Assembly: GCA_001899765.1 (NCBI GenBank)
Contig: MKWM01000017.1
Span: 1-64,000 of the forward strand
Direction: 5' to 3'
DNA length: 64,000 nt
Source of the DNA: Thiobacillus sp. 63-78
GTDB lineage: Bacteria; Pseudomonadota; Gammaproteobacteria; Burkholderiales; Thiobacillaceae
Numbering within the stretch: the first letter of the stretch is position 1; each line of letters starts with the position of its first letter. Both the position numbers and the translations under genes were made by a program. The notes under the pieces are model-generated. The model had not been told where the DNA came from, did no database searches, and saw nothing but the letters and a program-made list of their open reading frames with translations. Positions 19,529-26,642 of this stretch are shown here, piece after piece.

Positions 19529-20506
19529 GTGGATTTATCCCACCTCGCCCTGACGGCAGGCGAACCCGCGGGAATCGGGCCTGACCTGTGCATCGCCCTG
19601 TCGCAACACGCGCTGCCGTGCCGGCTGACGGTCCTCGGCGACGTCGACGTGCTGCGCGCCCGGGCGGGCCGGCTCGGCATCGCGGTCGATTTCAGTTGCG
19701 GCGATACGGCCCCCGCACACCAGCCTGGCCGGCTGCACGTACGCCACATCCCTGCCGCCGCCCCCGTGACGCCAGGCACGCTCGACCCCCGCAACAGCGC
19801 CCATGTGCTGGCCCTGCTCGACGCCGCGCTCGCAGGCTGCCTCGACGGATCATTTCACGCCGTCGTCACAGCGCCGGTGCACAAGGGCGTCATCAATGAT
19901 GCCGGTTTTCCCTTCACCGGCCACACCGAATACCTGGCTGATCGCAGCGGCACCAAACGGGTCGTCATGATGCTCGCCGGCGGCGGCCTGCGCGTCGCAC
20001 TGGCCACCACCCATCTGCCCTTGCGCGCCGTCGCCGACGCCATTACCGCCCCCCTGCTCGATGAGGTGATCCGCATCCTGCATGCCGACCTGCAACGCAG
20101 ATTCGGCATCGCCCGACCGCGCATCCTGGTGGCCGGACTCAATCCGCACGCCGGCGAATCCGGCCACCTGGGGCGCGAGGAGATCGACGTCATCGAACCC
20201 GTGCTCGACCACCTGCGCGACGAAGGCCTGGACCTCGTCGGCCCGCAGCCCGCCGACACGCTTTTCTCGCGCATTCGCCACGAGCCCTGCGACGCGGTGC
20301 TGGCGATGTATCACGACCAGGGGCTGCCGGTGCTCAAGTACGCCAGTTTCGGCGCCGGCGTAAACGTGACGCTCGGCCTGCCGTTCATCCGTACCTCGGT
20401 CGACCACGGCACCGCGCTCGACCTCGCCGGCAGCGGCCGTGCGGAAGTCGGCAGCCTGATCGCCGCGATTGGAATGGCACTGGAAATGGTGAGCAGTGAA
20501 CGGTAA
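19529..20506 (+). CDS. pdxA: 4-hydroxythreonine-4-phosphate dehydrogenase
   Basis: Enzyme of pyridoxal 5'-phosphate synthesis, oxidising 4-phosphohydroxy-L-threonine with NAD. The GTG at 19529 gives 325 residues, near the family length; an ATG at 19481 inside surA would add 16 residues. Family signatures are LTAGEPAGIGPDL at the start, TAPVHKGVINDAGFPFTGHT (metal and substrate binding), AGLNPHAGESGHLG and MYHDQGLPVLKY. PLP is the cofactor of IlvA also encoded here. The last codons and the stop are part of a 7-bp repeat array that continues into the gap before rsmA. Confidence 0.93.
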   Translation: MDLSHLALTAGEPAGIGPDLCIALSQHALPCRLTVLGDVDVLRARAGRLGIAVDFSCGDTAPAHQPGRLHVRHIPAAAPVTPGTLDPRNSAHVLALLDAALAGCLDGSFHAVVTAPVHKGVINDAGFPFTGHTEYLADRSGTKRVVMMLAGGGLRVALATTHLPLRAVADAITAPLLDEVIRILHADLQRRFGIARPRILVAGLNPHAGESGHLGREEIDVIEPVLDHLRDEGLDLVGPQPADTLFSRIRHEPCDAVLAMYHDQGLPVLKYASFGAGVNVTLGLPFIRTSVDHGTALDLAGSGRAEVGSLIAAIGMALEMVSSER

Positions 20507-20561
20507 GCCGTGAGCGGATAAAAGCCACCCGTTCCACACTCACCACTCACTACTCACTACT
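20494..20561. repeat. Inverted heptamer arrays between pdxA and rsmA
   Basis: Units of seven bases of the type NNGTRAG run across the pdxA stop codon (TGGTGAG, CAGTGAA, CGGTAAG, CCGTGAG at about 20492-20519). After a short spacer the complement follows (CACTCAC, CACTCAC-like and TACTCAC units at about 20536-20560). The two arms could form an imperfect hairpin. The same unit and layout occur at 24141-24252. Confidence 0.6.
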
Positions 20562-20575
20562 CCCCCCTCCCCCCC

Positions 20576-21355
20576 ATGCCCCCCCCCCGCAAACGCTTCG
20601 GCCAGAACTTCCTCATCGATGACGGCATCATCCATGCCATCGTCAACACCATCCATCCGCAGCCAACCGATATCGTCGTCGAGATCGGCCCCGGCCTCGG
20701 CGCACTCACCCAGCCGCTGCTCGAACGCCTGCCGCACCTGCACGCCGTCGAACTCGACCGCGACATCGTCGCGCGCCTGCAGAAACACTGGCCGGCCGAA
20801 CGTCTTACCGTGCACAGTCGCGATGCGCTCAAGTTCGATTTTGCGCAACTGGGCAGCGATCTGCGCATCGTCGGCAATCTGCCGTACAACATTTCCACGC
20901 CGCTGCTGTTTCACCTGGCGACGTTCGCCGCGCACATTCGCGACATGACCTTCATGCTGCAGAAGGAAGTCGTCGAACGCATGATCGCCGCGCCCTCCAC
21001 GGCCGATTATGGGCGGCTGTCGATCATGCTGCAGCGGCGCTTCCATCTGGAATGGCTGCTCGACGTGCCTCCCGCAGCGTTCAATCCGCCGCCCAGGGTC
21101 GATTCCGCCGTGGTGCGCCTGATCCCCAAATCCCCAAGCGAAATCACGCCCCTCGATGACGTCCTGTTCGCACGGGTGGTTGCCGCGGCTTTCTCGCAGC
21201 GGCGTAAAACCTTGCGAAACACGTTAGGCGCGTTCCTGAAGCCCGACGACTTCGCCGCGTTGAACATCGATTCGGGCTTGCGTGCAGAGGCGCTTCCGCT
21301 GTCTGATTACGTCGCCATCACCCAGTATCTGAGCCTCCATCCCAGCGAGCCCTGA
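20576..21355 (+). CDS. rsmA: 16S rRNA dimethyladenosine transferase
   Basis: SAM-dependent enzyme (KsgA) that dimethylates two adjacent adenosines in helix 45 of 16S rRNA during small-subunit assembly, 259 residues. Motifs are KRFGQNFLIDDG, VEIGPGLGALTQPLLE (SAM motif I) and the catalytic NLPYNIS. The start is unusual: the ATG is preceded by C6-T-C7 with no Shine-Dalgarno sequence and is followed by ten C residues (20579-20588), so the protein begins MPPPRKRFGQ. Such a homopolymer right after the start codon is prone to slippage. The downstream gene starts 5 bp after the stop. Confidence 0.95.
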   Translation: MPPPRKRFGQNFLIDDGIIHAIVNTIHPQPTDIVVEIGPGLGALTQPLLERLPHLHAVELDRDIVARLQKHWPAERLTVHSRDALKFDFAQLGSDLRIVGNLPYNISTPLLFHLATFAAHIRDMTFMLQKEVVERMIAAPSTADYGRLSIMLQRRFHLEWLLDVPPAAFNPPPRVDSAVVRLIPKSPSEITPLDDVLFARVVAAAFSQRRKTLRNTLGAFLKPDDFAALNIDSGLRAEALPLSDYVAITQYLSLHPSEP

Positions 21356-21360
21356 CTGTC

Positions 21361-23295
21361 ATGAACTCCCGCTACCGGCACGCCCTCCCCATTCCATTCA
21401 TCCCGCTCGCCCTCCTGTTTTTATCCATCGCGAGCCTGACCCGGCTGGTACTGACCCTGCATACCGGCATCGCCAGCGTCCCGCCAAGCCTGTGGCCAGG
21501 ACTGTTCCTGCGCGGTTTCGGCTTCGATCTTGTCGCACTGTCGTGGATACTCGCCCCCATGCTGCTATGGGCGGCGCTCTGGCCCGCACGCTGGCGCGAC
21601 ACCCGCTGGCGGGGGAAGATTCGCCTGGCCGTCTTTTTCGTGGCGGCCGCGGTACTGATCTTCGGCGCCCTGTCCGAATGGACGTTCTGGGAAGAGTTCT
21701 CCACCCGCTTCAATTTCATTGCAGTCGACTACCTGGTCTATACCCACGAAGTCATCGGCAACATCGTCGAATCCTATCCCGTCGCCGCCCTGCTCTCTGG
21801 CGTGTTCGTGCTGGCGGCGGGGCTGACCTGGCTCTTCCGTTCCGCCGTGCGCGGCGCACCCGCCCCGGCCCCCCAGGCGCGGTGGCGTCTGGGATATGCC
21901 GCGGCAGCGTTTGCGCTGCCCTGGACCGCCTGGCATCTGGCCAGCATCGACCAGATGGAATTCTCCGATAACGCCTATGCCAATGAGCTTTGCGGCAATG
22001 GCTTGATGACTTTCAGTGCCGCCTATCGGCGCAACGAGCTGGACTACGATCGTTTCTACTTCACTCTCCCGGCGTCGCAGGAACACCCTATTCTGGCAAG
22101 GCTGGGCGTGCACATCGAGCCCGGCCCGGCCCATCCGGCGATCAGGCGCGCGACGTTCAATACGCCGGAGATGCCGTTCAAACGCCCGCCGCGGAACATC
22201 GTGCTGATCTCGGTTGAAAGCCTCTCGGCTGAATTTCTGGGCAGCTTCGGCAATCGGCAGGGTCTGACGCCACAGCTCGATGCGCTGGCCCGGAAGAGCC
22301 TGGTGTTCACCAATCTATACGCGACCGGCACCCGGACTGTACGCGGACTCGAAGCCCTGACACTGGGCACGCCGCCCATTCCGGGCCAGGCCATTGTGCG
22401 GCGTCCCGGGAATGAACATCTCGCGACGCTCGGCGAAATTCTCCACGACCAGGGTTATGAGAACCTGTTCATCTACGGCGGATATGGGTATTTCGACAAC
22501 ATGAACGCCTACTACGCCGGCAACGATTATCGCGTCGTCGACCGCACCGACTTCCCCAAGGCCTCGGTTGGATTTGCCAACATCTGGGGAGTGGCCGACG
22601 AATACCTGTTCAGGAACAGCCTGACGCAACTGGACAAGGTGTATGCCACCGGCAAGCCGTTCCTGGCGCAGATCATGACCACTTCGAACCATCGGCCTTT
22701 CACCTATCCGGGTGGCCGCATCGATATCCCGTCGCCAGGCCACCGGGAAGGCGGCGTCAAGTACACCGATTATGCGATCGGCCGGTTTATCGAGGAAGCG
22801 AGCAGGAAGCCCTGGTTCGACGACACCCTGTTCATCATCGTGGCCGACCATTGCGCCTCCGCCGCAGGCAAAACCAGACTGCCTGTCGCGGGTTACCATA
22901 TCCCGCTGTTTTTTTATGCGCCCGCGTTATTGGCGCCCGGCCGGGACAATCGTCTGGCCAGCCAGATCGATATCCCGCCTACGGTGCTCGAGGTGCTGAA
23001 CCGGTCCGGCAGCCAACGATTTTTTGGCCAGTCATTATTCAGGAACGAACCCGGTGGCCGGCGTGCGTTCATCAGCAATTATCAGGAGCTGGGCTATTTG
23101 AAGGATGGCAAGCTGACGGTTCTCAGTCCCAGGCAAAAGGTCGAGACTTTTTCGATCTCGGCCGATGACGAGGCCACGCCCATTCCGCTCGATCCCACCC
23201 TTCGCGATGAAGCCGTTTCTTTTTATCAGACCGCGTTCCGTGCCTACAAGGACGGCACCCTGAAAATGCATCCGGTCACCGCGCCGGGCACCTGA
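21361..23295 (+). CDS. LTA-synthase-family phosphoglycerol transferase
   Basis: Membrane-anchored sulfatase-fold enzyme, 644 residues. Five N-terminal membrane helices (residues about 10-190) precede a large extracytoplasmic domain from about residue 275 (IVLISVESLSAEFLGSFGN, first metal site). The catalytic threonine region is ATGTRTVRGLEAL, near residue 320, and a later metal-binding motif is FIIVADHCASAAGK. In Gram-negatives such proteins transfer phosphoglycerol or phosphoethanolamine to periplasmic glucans or surface glycans; the acceptor here is unknown. It follows rsmA by 5 bp. Confidence 0.87.
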   Translation: MNSRYRHALPIPFIPLALLFLSIASLTRLVLTLHTGIASVPPSLWPGLFLRGFGFDLVALSWILAPMLLWAALWPARWRDTRWRGKIRLAVFFVAAAVLIFGALSEWTFWEEFSTRFNFIAVDYLVYTHEVIGNIVESYPVAALLSGVFVLAAGLTWLFRSAVRGAPAPAPQARWRLGYAAAAFALPWTAWHLASIDQMEFSDNAYANELCGNGLMTFSAAYRRNELDYDRFYFTLPASQEHPILARLGVHIEPGPAHPAIRRATFNTPEMPFKRPPRNIVLISVESLSAEFLGSFGNRQGLTPQLDALARKSLVFTNLYATGTRTVRGLEALTLGTPPIPGQAIVRRPGNEHLATLGEILHDQGYENLFIYGGYGYFDNMNAYYAGNDYRVVDRTDFPKASVGFANIWGVADEYLFRNSLTQLDKVYATGKPFLAQIMTTSNHRPFTYPGGRIDIPSPGHREGGVKYTDYAIGRFIEEASRKPWFDDTLFIIVADHCASAAGKTRLPVAGYHIPLFFYAPALLAPGRDNRLASQIDIPPTVLEVLNRSGSQRFFGQSLFRNEPGGRRAFISNYQELGYLKDGKLTVLSPRQKVETFSISADDEATPIPLDPTLRDEAVSFYQTAFRAYKDGTLKMHPVTAPGT

Positions 23296-23544
23296 ACCCG
23301 ACAGGAATCCGGCGCGATCAGGGCCAGTGCGAAGGGTCGGTCTTGCTGATATGCTTGAGGGCATGCCTTGCGGGGACGGCCGGATCGGAGACCATGCCGG
23401 CTTCAACCCCCTGACGAAAAACCCGCCTGTTTCCCTTGTAACGCGCCCGAAAGAAACCACCATGCACACCCTCCGCATCGTCCTCCCCCGGCCGGCCTCG
23501 CTGCCGTCCGCCCATTGCATCCACGCGCGCCACCCTGTCACGCC

Positions 23545-24144
23545 ATGATCGCCAACCCCGCGCGTTTCAATCAGGCCATGGCCTTGTTCGATGCGGCCAA
23601 TTCGCTCGATCCCAATCTGGACGAAGGCCAGCCGAAGGAACTGCTCTATGCTCAGCGCATGTCCGACATGATCGGCCGTTTTGCGCCGCAGGCATCCGAG
23701 GCGGCGCAACTGGCGGTGCGCGCCCAGCACATCCGGCGCTGGACCGTGCCGCGCAACAGCTATCCGATGAACAAGGAGGGCTATCACGCCTGGCGCAGCG
23801 GGCTTTACACCTTTCACGCCGATACGGCCGGCGAGTTGCTGCGCGAGGCCGGGTACGACGACGCGATGATCGAACGCGTGAAAAAAGCGGTGAGCAAGCG
23901 CGGCATCAAGGTCAACCCCGACTCGCAGTTGCTGGAGGACGTCGCCAATCTCGTCTTCATCGAACATTACTTGCTGGGCTTCGCCCGGAGCAAGCCCGAT
24001 TACGACGAGGAAAAATGGCTGGTGATCATCCGGCGAACCTGGGGCAAGATGTCGAAAGGCGCCCAGGCCTTTGCTTTGTCCGGGAAAATCGGGCTGCCGG
24101 AATCTCTTGTCCCCCTGATCACCAAGGCGATTGGCGGGGCGTGA
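23545..24144 (+). CDS. DUF4202 protein
   Basis: A 199-residue soluble protein of the DUF4202 family, function unknown. The start at 23545 leaves a compact domain rich in helices; conserved-looking features are LDPNLDEGQPKELLYAQRMS, the histidines of AQHIRRWTVPRNSYPMNK and LEDVANLVFIEHYL. The arrangement of buried His, Asp and Glu on helices suggests an HD-like hydrolase fold, but that is inference. It stands alone on the plus strand, 249 bp after the phosphoglycerol transferase gene. Its stop codon is the first unit of a GTGAGTG repeat array. Confidence 0.75.
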   Translation: MIANPARFNQAMALFDAANSLDPNLDEGQPKELLYAQRMSDMIGRFAPQASEAAQLAVRAQHIRRWTVPRNSYPMNKEGYHAWRSGLYTFHADTAGELLREAGYDDAMIERVKKAVSKRGIKVNPDSQLLEDVANLVFIEHYLLGFARSKPDYDEEKWLVIIRRTWGKMSKGAQAFALSGKIGLPESLVPLITKAIGGA

Positions 24145-24252
24145 GTGGTGAGTGGTGAGTGGTGAGTGGTGAGTGGTGAGTGGTGAGTGGTGAGTGGTGA
24201 GTGGCAAATTCTACTTACCGCTTACTACTTACTACTCACCACTTACTACTTA
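24141..24252. repeat. Paired heptamer arrays between DUF4202 and gloA
   Basis: From the DUF4202 stop codon nine or so copies of the 7-bp unit GTGAGTG run in perfect tandem (about 24141-24204). After an A/T-rich spacer (CAAATT) comes an array of complementary heptamers, CTTACTA, CTCACCA, CTTACCC and relatives, from about 24213 to 24262. The two arms are imperfect inverted copies and lie exactly between two convergent genes, so they could fold as a long stem in either transcript and act as a bidirectional terminator. The same unit appears at 20494-20561. Confidence 0.75.
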
Positions 24253-24256
24253 CCCC

Positions 24257-24661
24257 TTACTCCCCGCTCCATCCCGCCGTCCCCTTCTGGATGAATTCGA
24301 TCGGGTAGCCGTCGGGATCCTCGATGAAGGCAATGACCGTCGTGCCGTGCGACATCGGTCCGGCCGGGCGCAGCACCTTGCCGCCCTTGGCCGCCGCGGC
24401 GTCGCACGCAGTCTGGGCGTCGTCGACCTCGATGGCGATATGCCCATAACCGCTGCCAACCTCGTACTTGTCGACGCCCCAGTTATAAGTCAGTTCAAGT
24501 ACCGCTGATCTGTCCTCGCTGTCGTAACCGACGAAGGCCAGGGTGAACTTGCCGCCCGGGTAGTCCTTGCGGCGCAGCAGCTTCATGCCGAGGACGTGGG
24601 TGTAGAAATCGATCGAGCGATCGAGATCGCCCACTCGCAACATGGTATGAAGGATTCGCAT
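24257..24661 (-). CDS. gloA: Lactoylglutathione lyase (glyoxalase I)
   Basis: Metal-dependent enzyme that converts the hemithioacetal of methylglyoxal and glutathione to S-lactoylglutathione, 134 residues. The four metal ligands are recognisable: His5 (MRILHTML), Glu in [10 protein letters not shown], His in GYGHIAIEV and Glu in GYPIEFIQ. The short length and lack of the long insertion of the zinc type point to the nickel/cobalt class. It converges on the DUF4202 gene, with paired heptamer repeat arrays in between. Confidence 0.93.
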   Translation of the reverse strand: MRILHTMLRVGDLDRSIDFYTHVLGMKLLRRKDYPGGKFTLAFVGYDSEDRSAVLELTYNWGVDKYEVGSGYGHIAIEVDDAQTACDAAAAKGGKVLRPAGPMSHGTTVIAFIEDPDGYPIEFIQKGTAGWSGE

Positions 24662-24682
24662 GAGGGTTACACCTGACTGGCG

Positions 24683-25429
24683 TTATACAAGAAACAGGGA
24701 ATGACCCATTGTGCGCAACTCCACGCGTCTTGCCAATGCATCGGGGCACAGTTCGGCAACCTGCGCCCAGAAACGCGGCGAATGATCGAGATGGACGAGG
24801 TGGGCGAGCTCATGCGCGGCGACGTAGTCGATGAGCGCGAGCGGCGCCTGCACCAGGCGCCAGTTGAGGCGTATATGGCCCTTCCGGGTGCAGCTGCCCC
24901 ATTGCGTCTGCGCATCGGACAGGGCGAAACGGCTGGGCGTTCGCCCCAGCCTGCGCGCGAGACGCGCGAGACGCCAGGCCAGCAAACGCTCCGCACGGGC
25001 CAGCAGCCAGCCACGCACCAGTTCATCGGCATCCGCGTCCAGCGGCGCATAAATCCGCAGCGTCTTGCCGTGTCGGCGTATCTCGTGAAAGAGCGAGGAG
25101 CGGATATCGAGCTTCAGTCTGCGCCCCATATAGTGCAGCCCGTTCACGGGGTCCGGCTTCGCTTGCCGACCCTGCGCATGCATGCGCGCCCAGGCGCGAT
25201 GCAGCCAGTCACGCTGCTGCCGCACATAGTTTTCGATCTCGGCACGCGGGGTCCAGCTCGGCGCGTGGATGCGCACTTCGTTCGCGGTGACCGTCAAGCC
25301 CAGTGTGCGACGGCGGCGCGAGCGCCGCAACTGGAAGGGAACGGCGGCGTCACCGATCTGAAGAACACCGCTATTGGTGCGCGGTAGCAGAGGGGAGCCT
25401 CGCCATTTCAGTTTCGATCCAGGCTTCAA
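24683..25429 (-). CDS. YgjP-like zinc metallopeptidase (DUF45)
   Basis: A protein of about 248 residues of the M48-like YgjP/SprT group. The zinc site HELAHLVHLDHS (HExxH plus a later His) sits near the C-terminus and is preceded by TQWGSCTRKGHIRLNWRL, the family signature. Physiological substrate is unknown. The start is uncertain: no ATG or GTG lies at a suitable place, the TTG at 25429 gives a normal length but overlaps plsC by 59 bp, and an ATG at 25522 would overlap further. The N-terminus is very Arg-rich (LRRSRRRRTLGL). It ends 21 bp before gloA on the same strand. Confidence 0.8.
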   Translation of the reverse strand: MKPGSKLKWRGSPLLPRTNSGVLQIGDAAVPFQLRRSRRRRTLGLTVTANEVRIHAPSWTPRAEIENYVRQQRDWLHRAWARMHAQGRQAKPDPVNGLHYMGRRLKLDIRSSLFHEIRRHGKTLRIYAPLDADADELVRGWLLARAERLLAWRLARLARRLGRTPSRFALSDAQTQWGSCTRKGHIRLNWRLVQAPLALIDYVAAHELAHLVHLDHSPRFWAQVAELCPDALARRVELRTMGHSLFLV

Positions 25430-26093
25430 CCGCGCGCGTGAGCTCAGCCGCGCTCCTGCCTTCGGTGCGAATGGCCGGGCCGATGCGCACCGTGACCGTA
25501 CCGGGGCGCTTGATGAAGGCATTCTTCGGCCACACCTCGCCGGCGTTGTGCGCCACCGGCACGATGGGGGCGCCGGTTTCCGCCGCCAGCCAGCTGCCGC
25601 CGATACCGTAGCGGCCTTTTTCTCCCGGCGCGACGCGTGTGCCTTCGGGAAACACCAGCACCCAGAATCCCTGCGCGAGTTTCTCCCGTCCCTGGCTGGC
25701 AATCTGCTTCAATGCCTCGCGCCCGGTGCCGCGGTCGATGGCGATGGGCGAGAGCATGCGGAAGGCCCAGCCGAAGAACGGCACCTTCAGCAGTTCCTGC
25801 TTGATGACCGGCGAGACCGGCGGAAACAGGAACAGAAAAGCCACCGTCTCCCAGGCCGACTGATGCTTGGCGAGGATGACGGCAGGCTGCGCAGGCAGGT
25901 TTTCGCGCCCCTCCACCTCATAGCGGATGCCGAGCACCCAGCGTGCCAGCCAGATCACGCTATGGTTGTAACCAGTGATCAGACGGTAGCGTGTGTGCGC
26001 CGAAAAAGGAAAACTGAAGAACGCCACCACGCTGAAGAAAATGGTCAATGCGGTCTGCATGACCGCAAAAATCGCCGACCGGATCAAACTCAT
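25371..26093 (-). CDS. plsC: 1-acyl-sn-glycerol-3-phosphate acyltransferase
   Basis: Membrane-associated acyltransferase making phosphatidic acid, 240 residues from the ATG at 26093 (ATGA overlap with gmhB). One hydrophobic helix (about residues 10-30) anchors it. The acyltransferase motif is AKHQSAWETVAF, with Glu in place of the more common Asp of HX4D; this variant is usual in betaproteobacterial PlsC to my knowledge. VFPEGTRV is the glycerol-phosphate binding motif and GAPIVPVAHNAG follows. PlsY, which makes its substrate, is encoded at 60421-61023. Confidence 0.9.
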   Translation of the reverse strand: MSLIRSAIFAVMQTALTIFFSVVAFFSFPFSAHTRYRLITGYNHSVIWLARWVLGIRYEVEGRENLPAQPAVILAKHQSAWETVAFLFLFPPVSPVIKQELLKVPFFGWAFRMLSPIAIDRGTGREALKQIASQGREKLAQGFWVLVFPEGTRVAPGEKGRYGIGGSWLAAETGAPIVPVAHNAGEVWPKNAFIKRPGTVTVRIGPAIRTEGRSAAELTRAVEAWIETEMARLPSATAHQ

Positions 26094-26632
26094 GCCGCAG
26101 GATTGAGCAGGCGCTCGACGGCCTCGCCCAGGTCGGCATATACCGGCGTGTTCTCGGGCAACCCTCCGGCCGCCAGGGTCCGTTCGCCTTTGCCGGTGCG
26201 GACCAGCCATGGGCTTGCGCCGACGTTCGCTGCCGCCTGCAGGTCGCGCAACGAATCGCCTATCGCCGGAACGCCGCGCAGATCGCTGCCATAGCGCGCC
26301 GCAATCTCGTCGAACATCCCCGATTTGGGCTTGCGGCAATCGCAGTTCATGTCGGCGGCATGCGGACAGTAGAAGACCGCCTCGATACGCCCACCCGCCT
26401 GTGCCACGGCCTTGTGCATTTTGGAATGGATGGCATTCAGCGTCGCCATCTCGAACAACCCGCGCGCCAGTCCCGACTGGTTGGTCGCCACCACCACGCG
26501 CCACCCCTCGCGCGTCAACCGCGCGATCGCTTCAAGACTGCCGGAAATGGGTTTCCATTCGTCGGGGGACTTGATGAACTGGTCGGAGCCGAAATTGATG
26601 ACGCCGTCGCGGTCGAGAATGATGAGCTTCAT
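26090..26632 (-). CDS. gmhB: D-glycero-beta-D-manno-heptose 1,7-bisphosphate 7-phosphatase
   Basis: HAD-family phosphatase of ADP-heptose synthesis for the LPS inner core, 180 residues. The ATG at 26632 starts MKLIILDRDGVIN, whose two aspartates (DRD) are the nucleophile and acid/base. A structural zinc site is seen in CPHAADMNCDCRKPKSG (three Cys and a His), which separates GmhB from histidinol phosphatases. Motif III/IV is in MFDEIAARYG...IGDSLRDLQAA. It lies 10 bp after glyS and overlaps plsC by 4 bp. Together with lptD, the pathway for LPS export and core synthesis is represented here. Confidence 0.92.
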   Translation of the reverse strand: MKLIILDRDGVINFGSDQFIKSPDEWKPISGSLEAIARLTREGWRVVVATNQSGLARGLFEMATLNAIHSKMHKAVAQAGGRIEAVFYCPHAADMNCDCRKPKSGMFDEIAARYGSDLRGVPAIGDSLRDLQAAANVGASPWLVRTGKGERTLAAGGLPENTPVYADLGEAVERLLNPAA

Positions 26633-26642
26633 GGACGAAAGT

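Noticed and set aside
23035-24207. 390-codon minus-strand frame starting in the heptamer array
   Set aside because: Its first residues (TTHHSPL repeats) are translated repeat units and the rest is antisense to DUF4202 and the phosphoglycerol transferase.
24141-24262. CRISPR array
   Set aside because: The repeat unit is 7 bp and contiguous, with no spacers and no cas genes.
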